Source: SIG672 sp045580325 (lineage in GTDB: Bacteria; Bacillota; Clostridia; Oscillospirales; CAG-272). From it: 64,000 nt of DNA. Both the position numbers and the translations under genes were made by a program. Below, piece by piece: positions 33,319 through 42,940 of this stretch. Position 1 is the stretch's first letter. Every line of letters begins with the position of its first letter. The notes beneath the pieces are model-generated. The model made no database searches and was not told the origin of the DNA. It saw only the letters and a program-made list of their open reading frames with translations. The stretch covers positions 105,989-169,988 of the forward strand of contig JAZNNR010000018.1 in assembly GCA_045580325.1 (NCBI GenBank). Reading direction: 5' to 3'.

Positions 33319-34079
33319 AACAAATCCCTTGCGTTTTTGGCGACCGTTTGTGCCATTTCGTCTGCCGAAATTCCCTTGATCTCGGCAAGCTTTTCTACTA
33401 TATAGGAAACGTATGCCGAATTATTGCGCGTGCCTCTATGCGGGTGCGGTGTAAGATATGGAGCGTCCGTTTCGGTCAGTATCCTGTCGAGCGGAACGAC
33501 CTCTGCGGCTTCTACCGTTTTACGCGCATTTTTGAAGGTAACGACGCCTGAGAATGATATATACCATCCAAGCGAAACAAGCTCCCTTGCCATTTCGGCA
33601 CTACCGCTGAAGCTGTGAAAAACGCCCCTTACGCCCTTGTATTTACGGGCAATTTCAAGGCAGTCGCCGTACGCCTCTCTGTCGTGAACGACAACGGGAT
33701 AGCCGTGCTTCATAGCAAGCTCAATTTGCGCCTCGAAATACTTTTTCTGTACCTCGCGCGGCGGATAATCCTCCCAGTAATAATCGAGTCCGATCTCACC
33801 GATCGCGACGACCTTCGGATGCGAAAGCATCTTTTCAAGCTCTTTTATAGTATAATCGATTTTCTCGGGATCATCGGCGCTTTCGGGGTGTATTCCCACC
33901 GATGCGTAAAATCCCTCAAAGCTTTCGGCAAGCTCTATCTGATTTTTCGACGTTTCAAGCTTTGTCGCCGCACCGATGACAGTTTCTACGTTGCCGTCAA
34001 AAAGCTCGGCAAGAAGCTCTTTTTCCTTGCCCTCGAATTTTTCGTCGTCGTAATGTGCGTGAATATCTGTTATCTTCAT
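33303..34079 (-). CDS. tatD: TatD family metal-dependent DNase/hydrolase
   Basis: A 258-residue TIM-barrel hydrolase. Metal ligands are in DIHAHYDD at the N-terminus, GEIGLDYYW near residue 92, VVVHDRE near 128, VFHSFSG near 153 and LTETDAPYL near 203. TatD proteins have 3'-5' exonuclease or related hydrolase activity. The C-terminal residues FRALP and the stop codon lie inside a repeat hairpin, so the end of the protein has been shaped by the repeat. It follows rluD on the same strand by 19 bp. Confidence 0.95.
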   Translation of the reverse strand: MKITDIHAHYDDEKFEGKEKELLAELFDGNVETVIGAATKLETSKNQIELAESFEGFYASVGIHPESADDPEKIDYTIKELEKMLSHPKVVAIGEIGLDYYWEDYPPREVQKKYFEAQIELAMKHGYPVVVHDREAYGDCLEIARKYKGVRGVFHSFSGSAEMARELVSLGWYISFSGVVTFKNARKTVEAAEVVPLDRILTETDAPYLTPHPHRGTRNNSAYVSYIVEKLAEIKGISADEMAQTVAKNARDLFRALP

Positions 34080-34098
34080 TTTAATTTATTCTTTCACT

Positions 34099-35019
34099 TT
34101 ATTTTAAAGTAAGTTTTCCGAGAAGTGTGGTGAAATATTCGGGGAGCTCGCTTTCAAAGCGCATCTCTTCTCCGCTTGTCGGGTGAATAAATCCGAGCGT
34201 GCGGGCGTGCAGGCACTGTCCGTTTATTTTTGAAGCATTTATCTGCTCGGTCTTTGTGTGAAGTCCACCATAGACCTCGTCGCAGAACACAGGGTGTCCT
34301 ATCGACGACATATGCACTCTTATCTGATGTGTTCTGCCCGTTTCAAGACGCAGGCGCAAATGGGTATATCCGTCGTATCTGTTTATGACTTCCCAGTGAG
34401 TAATCGCTTCGCGTCCGCCCGTAACTACCGCCATTTTCTTTCTGTCGTACGGATGACGCGCTATCGGAGCGTTCACTATTCCCGAGTCCTCTTTCATATT
34501 GCCGACCACGAGTGCCTCGTAGGTACGCAGACAGCTGTGTGCCTTTATCTGCGCGGCAAGAGAGTTGTGTGCCTTATCGTTTTTGGCAACCACGAGTAGT
34601 CCGCTCGTATCCTTATCTATTCTATGTACGATTCCCGGACGTATCTCGCCGTTTATTCCCGAAAGACTGTCCTTACAGTGCCAAAGAAGCGCGTTTACGA
34701 GTGTTCCGCTGTAATTTCCCGGTGCGGGGTGGACTACCATTCCTTTCGGCTTATTCACTACGATAAGGTCGCTGTCCTCGTAAACGATGCTTAGCTCTAT
34801 TTCCTCGGGCATTATCGATATTTCCTCGGGCTCGGGAATATCTATTTCTATCACGTCTCCCGCTTCTATCTTATAGCTCTTTTTGGACAGGCAGTCGTTT
34901 ACCTTGACGTTACCCTTTTCGATAAGTTTTTGAATGGCGGAACGCGTGATCTCCTCGCGTTCCGCCACAAAAGCGTCCAACCTCATACCGAGTTCTTTAT
35001 CTGTCGGTATATGTGTCAT
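34099..35019 (-). CDS. rluD: RluD-family 23S rRNA pseudouridine synthase
   Basis: A 306-residue protein with an N-terminal S4 RNA-binding domain (EREEITRSAIQKLIEKGNVKV region) and the RluA/RluD catalytic motif VHRIDKDTSGLLVVAK near residue 130, with the catalytic Asp. The C-terminal motif GRTHQIRVHMSSIGHP is also typical. It overlaps the lspA stop by four bases, a common lspA-rluD arrangement in Firmicutes. The exact uridines modified are not known for this protein. Confidence 0.93.
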   Translation of the reverse strand: MTHIPTDKELGMRLDAFVAEREEITRSAIQKLIEKGNVKVNDCLSKKSYKIEAGDVIEIDIPEPEEISIMPEEIELSIVYEDSDLIVVNKPKGMVVHPAPGNYSGTLVNALLWHCKDSLSGINGEIRPGIVHRIDKDTSGLLVVAKNDKAHNSLAAQIKAHSCLRTYEALVVGNMKEDSGIVNAPIARHPYDRKKMAVVTGGREAITHWEVINRYDGYTHLRLRLETGRTHQIRVHMSSIGHPVFCDEVYGGLHTKTEQINASKINGQCLHARTLGFIHPTSGEEMRFESELPEYFTTLLGKLTLK

Positions 35020-35585
35020 ATATTTTTTCCTTCCGTGTCGCTGACATTATTGCTGACCTTATTTTCAGCGATCAGCTTTTTGTCTGCTTTTTCCTGTCTG
35101 TACTTTTTGACCTCGTCAAATATAATATCAAACACTGCAAGTCCGACTCCCACGCATACGAACATATCGGCAACGTTGAATATCCACATCCACAGTTCAG
35201 GGAAAGCGCAAAAGTCGATAAAATCGACCACCACGCCGTTACCGAAGGTTTCGCCGTTGAAGGTGCGGTCTATCATATTGCCTATACCGCCGCCCGCTAT
35301 CATAGCAAACGCTATTCCCGTAAGCTTCGATATATGCTTATGGCGTACAACGAGCCAAACGGCAATTCCGATAAGCGCAACTGTTGAAACTGACATAAAT
35401 ACCCAGCGGTAATCGTCCATCATTCCCATCGCCGCGCCGTCATTTGTAACGTAGGTCAAATGCAGAATATTCTCTATAATCGGAATCGATTGTCCTTCGA
35501 CCATATTTGCGACAACCGCGTATTTGGTTATCTGGTCAAGCACGATAGACAGGGCGATTATAGCAATATAGATATAAAGCATCAT
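35016..35585 (-). CDS. lspA: Lipoprotein signal peptidase (signal peptidase II)
   Basis: A 189-residue membrane protein with four membrane segments. The two catalytic aspartates lie in GNMIDR near residue 110 and FNVADMF near 137. It removes signal peptides from prolipoproteins, such as the trigger-factor-like lipoprotein encoded at 50810. A charged C-terminal tail of about 35 residues extends past the last membrane segment. The start overlaps the ileS stop and the end overlaps the rluD start, so ileS-lspA-rluD is tightly coupled. Confidence 0.96.
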   Translation of the reverse strand: MMLYIYIAIIALSIVLDQITKYAVVANMVEGQSIPIIENILHLTYVTNDGAAMGMMDDYRWVFMSVSTVALIGIAVWLVVRHKHISKLTGIAFAMIAGGGIGNMIDRTFNGETFGNGVVVDFIDFCAFPELWMWIFNVADMFVCVGVGLAVFDIIFDEVKKYRQEKADKKLIAENKVSNNVSDTEGKNI

Positions 35586-38377
35586 AGGCTATCGATAATT
35601 CTCTTGCAACGGGGGCAAAGTCTGCCTTCGCCGTCTTCTATCGGAGTCTTTGTGTACATCCAGCAGCGGTCGCACTTTTCGCCCTCTGCCTGCTCAACGA
35701 GAATAGCAATACCGCTGTCTGTTTCGGTATGTGCGCCCTCGGGAGCATTACCCTCGCCGAACTGAACGTCGGATACGATGAATACCGTAGGAAGAAGCTC
35801 ACCGAACGATTCAACGAAGCTCTTTACCTCGTCAGACATATAGAGAGTGATCTTTGCGTCGAGCGACTTACCGATAAGCTTGTTTGCACGAGCAATTTCA
35901 AGAGCCTTCATAACGTCATCACGGAGATCGAAGAGCTTATTCCAGCGCTCTTCAAGCTCTGCAAAGTTCCAAGCCTCGTTCCACTCGGGCATATCGTAAA
36001 GGAATACGCTTTCCTTGTTTTCGCTCGAAAGGTGAGGCATTTCGCGCCAGATCTCTTCTGCTGTGAAGGAGATAAGAGGTGCGATGAGTCTTGTAAGTGC
36101 CGAGAGAATGTACCACATAGCTGTCTGTGCGGAGCGTCTTGCCTCGCTGTCAGCCTTTTCTGTGTAAACTCTGTCCTTCGTAATATCAACGTAAAGCTTG
36201 GACATATCTGTTGTGCAGAAGTTGTTTACGCCGTGATAAATGATATGGAACTCATAGTTATCGTATGCTTCTCTTGCAGACTTTGCGAGAGCGTTCATAC
36301 GGGAGAGTGCCCACTTATCTATATCCTGAAGCTTCTCGATCGGAACGATGTCAGTATCGGGGTTAAATCCGTTAAGGTTAGCCATAAGGATTCTTGCCGT
36401 ATTTCTGATCTTACGGTAGGTTTCGGAGAGCTGCTTGAAGATGTTATCCGAAACGCGAACATCAACTCTGTAATCACTCGAAGCAACCCAAAGACGTACG
36501 AGCTCTGCGCCGTACTTCTTTATAATTTCATCGGGAGCTATCGTGTTTCCGAGAGATTTGTGCATTGCCTTACCCTCGCCGTCAACAGTCCAACCGTGTG
36601 TAAGAACTGCTTTGAAGGGAGCGCCGCCAAGTCCCGCGCCTACTGCCGTAAGAAGCGAGGACTGGAACCAACCTCTGTACTGGTCAGCACCTTCGAGATA
36701 GAGGTCTGCGGGCCATTTGCCCTTTTCTTTGCCGTGAATAACTGCAAAGTGGCTCGATCCCGAGTCAAACCATCCGTCAAGAGTATTTGTTTCCTTTGTG
36801 AATTTCTTTGATCCGCAGTGAGGACACGCGTAGTCCTTCGGAAGAAGCTCCTGTGCCTCGTCCTCGTACCAGCTGTTAGACCCCTTTTCGCCGAATTTCT
36901 TTGCAACAGAGTTTATTGTATCCTCGTTGCATATAGCCTTTCCGCAATCCTCGCAGTAGAATACGGGAATCGGAAGTCCCCAATGACGCTGACGGGAGAT
37001 GCACCAGTCTGCGCGCTCGCGTACCATCTGTGTGATACGGTCGCCGCCCCACGCGGGGATCCACTCAACGTCCTGACAAGCCTTTTCAGCCTCGCCCTTG
37101 AACGCATCTACCGAGCAGAACCACTGAGGTGTTGCGCGGAAGATGATAGGATGCTTACATCTCCAGCAGTGAGGATATTCGTGCTCTATGACCTCGGAGG
37201 CGAAAAGTGCTCCGCTTTCTGTCATATCATCAAGAATCGCCTGATTCGACGCTTCGTAGTACATTCCTGCGAATTTTCCTGCGTCCTCGGTCTGATAGCC
37301 TCTGTCATCAACGGGAACGATTATATCCATATTATACTTCTTGCAGGTGATATAGTCATCTGCACCGAAACCGGGCGCTGTATGTACGCAGCCCGTACCG
37401 CTATCCATAGTTACGTAGTCGGCAAGAAGAACAACGCTATCTCTGTCGAGGAAGGGGTGTCTTGCCTTCATCATTTCAAGATCTCTGCCCTTAAATTCTG
37501 AAACTACGGTGAAGTCGCTTACGCCGCCATCCTTCATCGTCTTTTCGAGAAGAGCCTTGGCGATGATATAATCCTCGTCCTTTTCGTTATTTCTTACAAC
37601 AACGTAGGTTTCATCGGGATTTACCGCGATAGCGAGGTTACCCGGAAGTGTCCAAGGTGTTGTCGTCCAGATAATGAAATATGTCTTATCAAGTCTTGCG
37701 CTGTCAAGCTTGGAAAGTCCGTCAGAAACTCTGAATTTTACGTAAATAGAGGTACACTTATCTGTCTGATATTCGATCTCAGCCTCTGCAAGTGCCGTTT
37801 CGTCGTGAGGACACCAGTAAACAGGCTTGAGTCCCTTATAAATATATCCCTTGCGGAACATTTCGCCGAATACCTTTACCTCGCACTCCTCGAATTTGGG
37901 ATCCATTGTGAGATAAGGGTTATCCCAATCGGCAACTACGCCGAGGCGGATAAACTGATCCTTCTGAAGATCAACGAATTTCTGCGCGAAATCGCGGCAG
38001 GCATTTCTGAACTCGGGAATAGACATCTTTTTGCGGTCAAGCTTGCTCTGCTTGATTATCGCGCTTTCGATAGGCATTCCGTGGTTATCCCAACCGGGAA
38101 TAAAGGAAATGCGATGACCGCTCATTACCTTCGACTTGTTTATAAAGTCCTTAAGTATCTTGTTGAGCGCGTGTCCCATATGAAGATATCCGTTTGAGAA
38201 GGGAGGACCGTCGTGAAGCTCGAAAAGAGGCTTGCCTTCGCTGTTCTTTTCAAGAAGATCGTAAAGACCGATCTCGTTCCAGTATTTTATAGTCTCCGGT
38301 TCTCTCTGAGGGAGATTAGCGCGCATCGAAAAATTCGTCTGCGGCAAATTCAAAGTGCTTGTGTAATCCTTAGCCAT
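35582..38377 (-). CDS. ileS: Isoleucyl-tRNA synthetase
   Basis: A 931-residue class I aminoacyl-tRNA synthetase. The HIGH motif is GYLHMGH near residue 60, the KMSKS motif is KAMHKSLGN near 600, and the editing domain lies between. The C-terminal zinc site uses CDRCWMY and CPRCKR. Length and motifs match the bacterial (type 1) enzyme. There is no T-box leader in the 65-bp gap upstream; that gap holds only a GAGC/GCTC hairpin. It lies within the division-gene cluster, as is usual in Firmicutes. Confidence 0.97.
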   Translation of the reverse strand: MAKDYTSTLNLPQTNFSMRANLPQREPETIKYWNEIGLYDLLEKNSEGKPLFELHDGPPFSNGYLHMGHALNKILKDFINKSKVMSGHRISFIPGWDNHGMPIESAIIKQSKLDRKKMSIPEFRNACRDFAQKFVDLQKDQFIRLGVVADWDNPYLTMDPKFEECEVKVFGEMFRKGYIYKGLKPVYWCPHDETALAEAEIEYQTDKCTSIYVKFRVSDGLSKLDSARLDKTYFIIWTTTPWTLPGNLAIAVNPDETYVVVRNNEKDEDYIIAKALLEKTMKDGGVSDFTVVSEFKGRDLEMMKARHPFLDRDSVVLLADYVTMDSGTGCVHTAPGFGADDYITCKKYNMDIIVPVDDRGYQTEDAGKFAGMYYEASNQAILDDMTESGALFASEVIEHEYPHCWRCKHPIIFRATPQWFCSVDAFKGEAEKACQDVEWIPAWGGDRITQMVRERADWCISRQRHWGLPIPVFYCEDCGKAICNEDTINSVAKKFGEKGSNSWYEDEAQELLPKDYACPHCGSKKFTKETNTLDGWFDSGSSHFAVIHGKEKGKWPADLYLEGADQYRGWFQSSLLTAVGAGLGGAPFKAVLTHGWTVDGEGKAMHKSLGNTIAPDEIIKKYGAELVRLWVASSDYRVDVRVSDNIFKQLSETYRKIRNTARILMANLNGFNPDTDIVPIEKLQDIDKWALSRMNALAKSAREAYDNYEFHIIYHGVNNFCTTDMSKLYVDITKDRVYTEKADSEARRSAQTAMWYILSALTRLIAPLISFTAEEIWREMPHLSSENKESVFLYDMPEWNEAWNFAELEERWNKLFDLRDDVMKALEIARANKLIGKSLDAKITLYMSDEVKSFVESFGELLPTVFIVSDVQFGEGNAPEGAHTETDSGIAILVEQAEGEKCDRCWMYTKTPIEDGEGRLCPRCKRIIDSL

Positions 38378-38442
38378 GTCAGTATGGAAACTCCTTTGTA
38401 TAATTAAATATTAAAATCATTTATTTTATCCGAGCGGGATGC

Positions 38443-39150
38443 TCAGGACTGTGCCTTTTTCTTTATTTCAACGATAAGATCGTCCTCGTTTTCATAGCGC
38501 AGAGCCGCGTTTCCGAGTCCGTCAAAGCTTTCCCTTTCGGTGATAAGCCTGTCGAGCAGATCATCGCTTATGACTGCGCCGTCTGTGCTATCCGACGCAC
38601 TGCTATTTCTGCTGCTATCCATTTTAGCCACGTCAAGCTTGATCTGATGAACAGCCATAGTAACGTATTCGTTATCAGCAAGACTCCAGTCGTCTTCCTT
38701 TTCGATTTCGGGAACGATAGACTCAAGAAGCTCGATGTGCTGATGATACTGACTGTATATATTGTTTATAAAGTCAGCAACTCTCGCACGAAGTATTCTG
38801 AGCGTATCCTTTTCGTTTTTGAGTTCTTTTTTAAATTCTATCAGTATTCTGTCAGTTTCGCTCTTTGCAGACTCAAGTATATCGTCAGCTTTTTTCTCGG
38901 CGTCCTCGATGATCTTCTGACCCTTCGCACGCGCTTCAAGAAGCGCCTGTGCTGCCGCTTCTTCGTTTTTACGGCATATACCAAGCTCTGCCTCTGCCTT
39001 TTTCAGCTTACCTTCAAGCTTGTTATACGCCATATAAAGCTCGGTATATTTCGCGACAACAAAAGCAAGATGCTCATCTACTTCTGTAATACTGTATCCT
39101 TTTATTGCTTTCGCAAATTTTTTACTTTGAAGTTCATAGGGCGGAAGCAC
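38443..39150 (-). CDS. divIVA: DivIVA-domain protein
   Basis: A 235-residue protein with the DivIVA N-terminal lipid-binding motif (LPPYELQSKKFAKAIKGYS, then VDEHL), followed by a long coiled coil rich in Lys, Glu and Ala to about residue 150 and an acidic tail. It would mark negatively curved membrane at poles and septa. GTG start behind AAAGGAG. Located between ylmH and ileS, the standard position in Firmicutes. Confidence 0.92.
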   Translation of the reverse strand: MLPPYELQSKKFAKAIKGYSITEVDEHLAFVVAKYTELYMAYNKLEGKLKKAEAELGICRKNEEAAAQALLEARAKGQKIIEDAEKKADDILESAKSETDRILIEFKKELKNEKDTLRILRARVADFINNIYSQYHQHIELLESIVPEIEKEDDWSLADNEYVTMAVHQIKLDVAKMDSSRNSSASDSTDGAVISDDLLDRLITERESFDGLGNAALRYENEDDLIVEIKKKAQS

Positions 39151-39181
39151 TCTATCAGCTCCTTTCGTATGCCCTTTGTTT

Positions 39182-39970
39182 TTAAACGTAACGCTTAATT
39201 TTAACCTTAATACGACCGCTTCGGGTCTCCCCTGCGATCTCTTCTATTATAAATTTTCCCGCGCCTCTTATCGAAAGAATATCTCCCGACTTGATCTCGG
39301 CGCTCACCGAAAGCTCCTCACGGTAGTTAAGCTGTACCTGCCCGTGCGAAATTCTTTCCTGTGCAGAGGCTCTCGAAAGCCCCGTGAGCGACGCTGTCGC
39401 GCAGTCAAGCCGCAGTGAAGCCATTATTACAACACTGCTTTCGTAGTTTCTTTCGTAATTTTTATAAATATCCTCGCTTGCATACGATACTTTTACCTTA
39501 TCCCTGCCCACTCTTTCAAGGGGTGAAGGATCATCGGTCAGCATCGCAGCTATCGGAAGCGCGCAGAACACGACTGCCCCGCCGTCTGTAACAATTATAT
39601 CGCCGAGCGTTTCTCTCTTTATGGAAAGATTCATAAGCGCGCCGAGATAAGCTCTGTGGTCGAGCTGGGTATATCCCGAATTTTTAATAAATACCGCTCT
39701 GAATATCTCGTTTGTGTCAAAAAACTCTTTATCGAGATAATCGGGCAAAATCACGAGCATTTTCCGCTCGGCACTGTTATATCCGCCGTCGAAAAGCCAC
39801 TCACACGGGCATTTCCCGTATGTCAGATATTTCTCAACCCTAACTACCTCGCTCGGCGTCATAAAAGAGCTGAAAGCAAGTCTTCCCTTTTCAGCCTTTT
39901 CTATCATATCGTCTACTTTTGAGTATAGAAGCTTGTCCTCGTCAGACATTATTCTTTCGCTGTTTTTCAT
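39182..39970 (-). CDS. ylmH: YlmH-type S4-domain RNA-binding protein
   Basis: A 262-residue protein. The central region carries LGALMNLSIKRETLGDI near residue 105, a YlmH signature. The C-terminal S4 domain (LRLDCATASLTGLSRASAQ, then ISHGQVQLNY) binds RNA. The family is linked to ribosome quality control and division-gene clusters. It lies between yggT and divIVA. A second start eight codons in (MSDEDK) is possible. Confidence 0.92.
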   Translation of the reverse strand: MKNSERIMSDEDKLLYSKVDDMIEKAEKGRLAFSSFMTPSEVVRVEKYLTYGKCPCEWLFDGGYNSAERKMLVILPDYLDKEFFDTNEIFRAVFIKNSGYTQLDHRAYLGALMNLSIKRETLGDIIVTDGGAVVFCALPIAAMLTDDPSPLERVGRDKVKVSYASEDIYKNYERNYESSVVIMASLRLDCATASLTGLSRASAQERISHGQVQLNYREELSVSAEIKSGDILSIRGAGKFIIEEIAGETRSGRIKVKIKRYV

Positions 39971-39986
39971 ATTCCCTATGCTCTTG

Positions 39987-40271
39987 TTATATCGAAATGA
40001 CGGGGAGCATCATTTGTACGGCAAACAAGATCAAAACGGTAACGAGAAAAGAAATATCTATCATACCGTCTCCGTCAAATCCGAGCTTATGAAGCAGGCA
40101 TCTTACAGGATATATTACCGGTTCTGTCGCGTAGTAAAGAAAATCGTATATGCGCGACGGACTGTCATCCTGAACGAACCAAGACATAACCGCTCTTGCC
40201 ATCATCAAAAACTGAAGAATGGTTATTATTCCGTAAACAAAATAAACGATAAAGTAAACAAAGTAATTCAA
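39987..40271 (-). CDS. yggT: YggT family membrane protein
   Basis: A 94-residue protein with two hydrophobic segments (YFVYFIVYFVYGIITILQFL and a C-terminal helix ending in VLILFAVQMML) around a conserved cytoplasmic stretch, YDFLYYATEPVIYPVR. YggT proteins are usually encoded between sepF and ylmH, as here, and may have a role in osmotic or envelope functions. TTG start supported by GGAG eight bases upstream. Confidence 0.9.
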   Translation of the reverse strand: MNYFVYFIVYFVYGIITILQFLMMARAVMSWFVQDDSPSRIYDFLYYATEPVIYPVRCLLHKLGFDGDGMIDISFLVTVLILFAVQMMLPVISI

Positions 40272-40304
40272 ATTTTACAGCTCCAAACTCAGTCTGTATT
40301 ATAA

Positions 40305-40799
40305 TCAGAAACCGCCGAATCCCGAATCGTCAGCCGCCTGTGTTACAGCTGCGGCAGGCTTGCTTTCTGTAAGCGATTCTCCCGAAATATCAACGTGGCT
40401 GGGTGTAATAACGTAAGTATTATTTGCAACAGCCTTTATCTGTCCGTCGAGAGTATATGCAACGCCGTTAAGAAAATCTATAATTCTTCTCGAAACTTCC
40501 TTTGAAGTGGACTCAAGGTTGAGTACTACTGTTCTGCGGTTGATAAGATGGTCTGCTATCTGACCTACCGATGCAAAGTTTTCGGGCTTAACTACTTTAA
40601 GCTCAAAAGAAGAATCTGCCGCGCGTGTTACAGTTTCGCGCTTTGCGCTCTGCTCTGCTGTATATGCAGGAGCAGGCTCTGCCTTTGCGCTTTCCTGATA
40701 TTCGGGGGCTGCCTCGCTCTCCATCTCTGCCGCAGCGTAGGTCTGCATTTCTTCGTCTTCAGGAGCAAAAATTTTTCCTATAACGTTCTTAAATCCCAT
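40305..40799 (-). CDS. sepF: Cell division protein SepF
   Basis: A 164-residue protein with an N-terminal membrane-binding helix (MGFKNVIGKIFAPEDEE), a low-complexity Ala/Glu/Pro linker to about residue 65, and the SepF core (VVKPENFASVGQIADHLI, then VVLNLESTSKEVSRRIIDFLNG). SepF binds FtsZ and anchors it at the division site. GGAGG precedes the ATG. The C-terminal end SGFGGF is glycine-rich. Confidence 0.95.
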   Translation of the reverse strand: MGFKNVIGKIFAPEDEEMQTYAAAEMESEAAPEYQESAKAEPAPAYTAEQSAKRETVTRAADSSFELKVVKPENFASVGQIADHLINRRTVVLNLESTSKEVSRRIIDFLNGVAYTLDGQIKAVANNTYVITPSHVDISGESLTESKPAAAVTQAADDSGFGGF

Positions 40800-40904
40800 G
40801 ATATACCTCCAAGATTTTAGTATTCAATATTTTATTTTGCACCGCGGCTATGTTTTATAGCCAAAGTACTTAAAATTTTCTGTGTTTTTGTGTGTTTCGC
40901 TTTT

Positions 40905-41630
40905 TTACGCTTTTTCGGGATAGACACGCGCACCGAACAGGCACTGTCCCGGTCTTATAACGTTTGCACCGCTTGCAAGTGCCGCTTCGTACGAATCGGA
41001 CATTCCCATTGACAAAATATACCTGTCTACATTATGGTCTTTTTTCTTCTCTTTGTCAAGAAAGATTTGAGAAAAAAGCGAGTATGTTTTATCAAAATAC
41101 TTGCAGTACTGTTCAAACGACTGACATTTAGGACCTATCGTCATCATTCCGCGAAGTCTGATATGCTCAAGCTCTTTTATTTTTTCGACAAGCTCCGCGA
41201 CCTGCGAAGCGTCTGCACCGCTTTTGTTTTCCTCTGCGCCTATATTGACCTCCACAAGCACATCACTTACAACACCGAGCTTTGCCGACTGCTTTTCAAT
41301 TTCTTTTGCAAGCTCCCATGAGTCAAGCGAATGTATAAGGCATACCTTACCGACGATATACTTCACTTTATTTTTCTGCAAATGCCCTATGAAGTGGATA
41401 TTCAGCCTGTCCTTATCAAGCTCGTCGTATTTTGAGATAAGCTCCTGAACCCTGTTCTCACCGATGTCGGTAAGTCCGAGATTCTCAGCCGCGTAGTTAA
41501 TAGTTTTTGCATCGACCGTTTTGGTCGCCGCGACGACGAGCGGCTTTTTGCCGTCTTTTGCATATTTTTTTATATTTTCTTCAAGCCGTGCGAAATTTTC
41601 GGCAAGAAGCTTTTTATATTCATCAGTCAT
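40905..41630 (-). CDS. yggS: YggS family PLP homeostasis protein
   Basis: A 241-residue PLP-binding TIM-barrel protein. VVAATKT near residue 33 carries the PLP lysine, and IGENRVQE, HFIGHLQKNK, the LVEVNIGAEENKSG segment near 130, and SMGMSDSYE near 205 are typical. It regulates pyridoxal phosphate and amino acid balance. It overlaps the end of the HlyD-like gene by eight bases. Confidence 0.94.
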   Translation of the reverse strand: MTDEYKKLLAENFARLEENIKKYAKDGKKPLVVAATKTVDAKTINYAAENLGLTDIGENRVQELISKYDELDKDRLNIHFIGHLQKNKVKYIVGKVCLIHSLDSWELAKEIEKQSAKLGVVSDVLVEVNIGAEENKSGADASQVAELVEKIKELEHIRLRGMMTIGPKCQSFEQYCKYFDKTYSLFSQIFLDKEKKKDHNVDRYILSMGMSDSYEAALASGANVIRPGQCLFGARVYPEKA

Positions 41631-42867
41631 AGATTATGACCTTTCCATCAAACAAATTTTGTCCTCTTACTATTACTCTGTCATACTTACTGAGTGCCGA
41701 TATTCCCTCTGCCACTTCTGCAATATCGCCCGTTACGATAACGTATCCGTCGCCCGCTGCAAGTATCTCGACCTGACGAAATTTCACCAGGCTGCCGCGA
41801 AGCACGTACACTCCGCACACACCGTTTTCATATCTTACTGCTGTGATCGGAAGCTTGTACCCTTTATGATTTTTCAAAACGACCTTTACGCTTTGATAAT
41901 GCTCATAGTCTTCGCGGTCAAGCATCGTATCCGAAGAAAATATAATTACAGCCTCGTCGCTTTCGCGCTCTGTTATTACGCGCTCTACCGACATTTTGTA
42001 CGTTCCCCCGCTGCTTCCAAGCTGGATTTCAAGCTTGTCGCCTATTCTCATATAATAGGTCGAGGTCTTATCGGTCGCGCAGACAAGATACCAGCTGTTA
42101 AGGCTTACAAACTTTCCGAGCTTCCCTACGCTTTCGGGCGCAGAGTCATCGGAAACGTCATTTAGTAAGGTGTGAAGATCCGCCGAGGCAATATCACTTT
42201 TCGTTATTTTTGACTCATAACCGTCGCAGTATGAAAAATACACACCGTTAAGTGTCGATTTGTACTCTTTTTTAGCTTTGCCGAGCCTTGAGTATATCGC
42301 CTTTATCTCTTTTTCGTAGGTGCTTATTATCGTAGGATAATCGACCGAGCTTGTCATCTTTGATGACCTTGCCGCAAGAAGCACCTCATATTCCTCACGC
42401 ATTTTATTCTTGTCAGCATTTTTATCGGCTGACAGAAATGCGTTTTCGGCCTTGTCTATAAGCTCATTAAGGCGAGAGACGCTGTATTTTGCGGCATAAT
42501 CGTTTGCCCTCTTGCAGAAATCGAGTCTTTCACTCAGATATTCAAGCTGTGCTATAAGGTCTGACGCATCTCCCGAGTCGTAAAGACGCACGGCAATATC
42601 TCCCACCGACACCTGCGAGGTCTTTCCCTTAGCGTACAGGGCACTCACTCCGTCAACGTATTCCGAGTCGGGTACAACGTGTTCCTCAAGGGACATATAC
42701 GCCTTCATCTCTATCGCTTCCGCTTCGCTCGTTTCCGAGAGAAAGGTAAGCTCAAGGTCGTCTGAAAGCGCCTCGAAGGCGTGGTATATCAGACTCGCGA
42801 TCAGCGCCACTGCGAGCAGTGCGAGTATCAGATAAAATCCTATTCGTTTTATATAAGCTGTATCCAT
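41623..42867 (-). CDS. HlyD-like membrane-anchored adaptor protein
   Basis: A 414-residue protein with one N-terminal membrane segment (residues 9-29) and an extracytoplasmic body. It contains a lipoyl/barrel-sandwich-like half (EEHVVPDSEYV, then a DIAVRLYDSG turn), a coiled coil to about residue 200, and the other half near 205-240 (LNGVYFSYCDGYES), followed by beta domains. This is the HlyD/membrane-fusion layout. No ABC transporter or outer membrane partner is nearby. It overlaps yggS, so it belongs to the sepF cluster, where its role is unknown. Confidence 0.78.
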   Translation of the reverse strand: MDTAYIKRIGFYLILALLAVALIASLIYHAFEALSDDLELTFLSETSEAEAIEMKAYMSLEEHVVPDSEYVDGVSALYAKGKTSQVSVGDIAVRLYDSGDASDLIAQLEYLSERLDFCKRANDYAAKYSVSRLNELIDKAENAFLSADKNADKNKMREEYEVLLAARSSKMTSSVDYPTIISTYEKEIKAIYSRLGKAKKEYKSTLNGVYFSYCDGYESKITKSDIASADLHTLLNDVSDDSAPESVGKLGKFVSLNSWYLVCATDKTSTYYMRIGDKLEIQLGSSGGTYKMSVERVITERESDEAVIIFSSDTMLDREDYEHYQSVKVVLKNHKGYKLPITAVRYENGVCGVYVLRGSLVKFRQVEILAAGDGYVIVTGDIAEVAEGISALSKYDRVIVRGQNLFDGKVIIYD

Positions 42868-42940
42868 ACACTCACCGTTCCGATTTCTGTGGCACTCGTT
42901 TATTTACGACTACATATTATAACACATATTTCTTTATATA

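Noticed and set aside
38378..38442. T-box upstream of ileS
   Set aside because: The gap is only 65 bp and lacks the GGTGG core; just a small hairpin is present.
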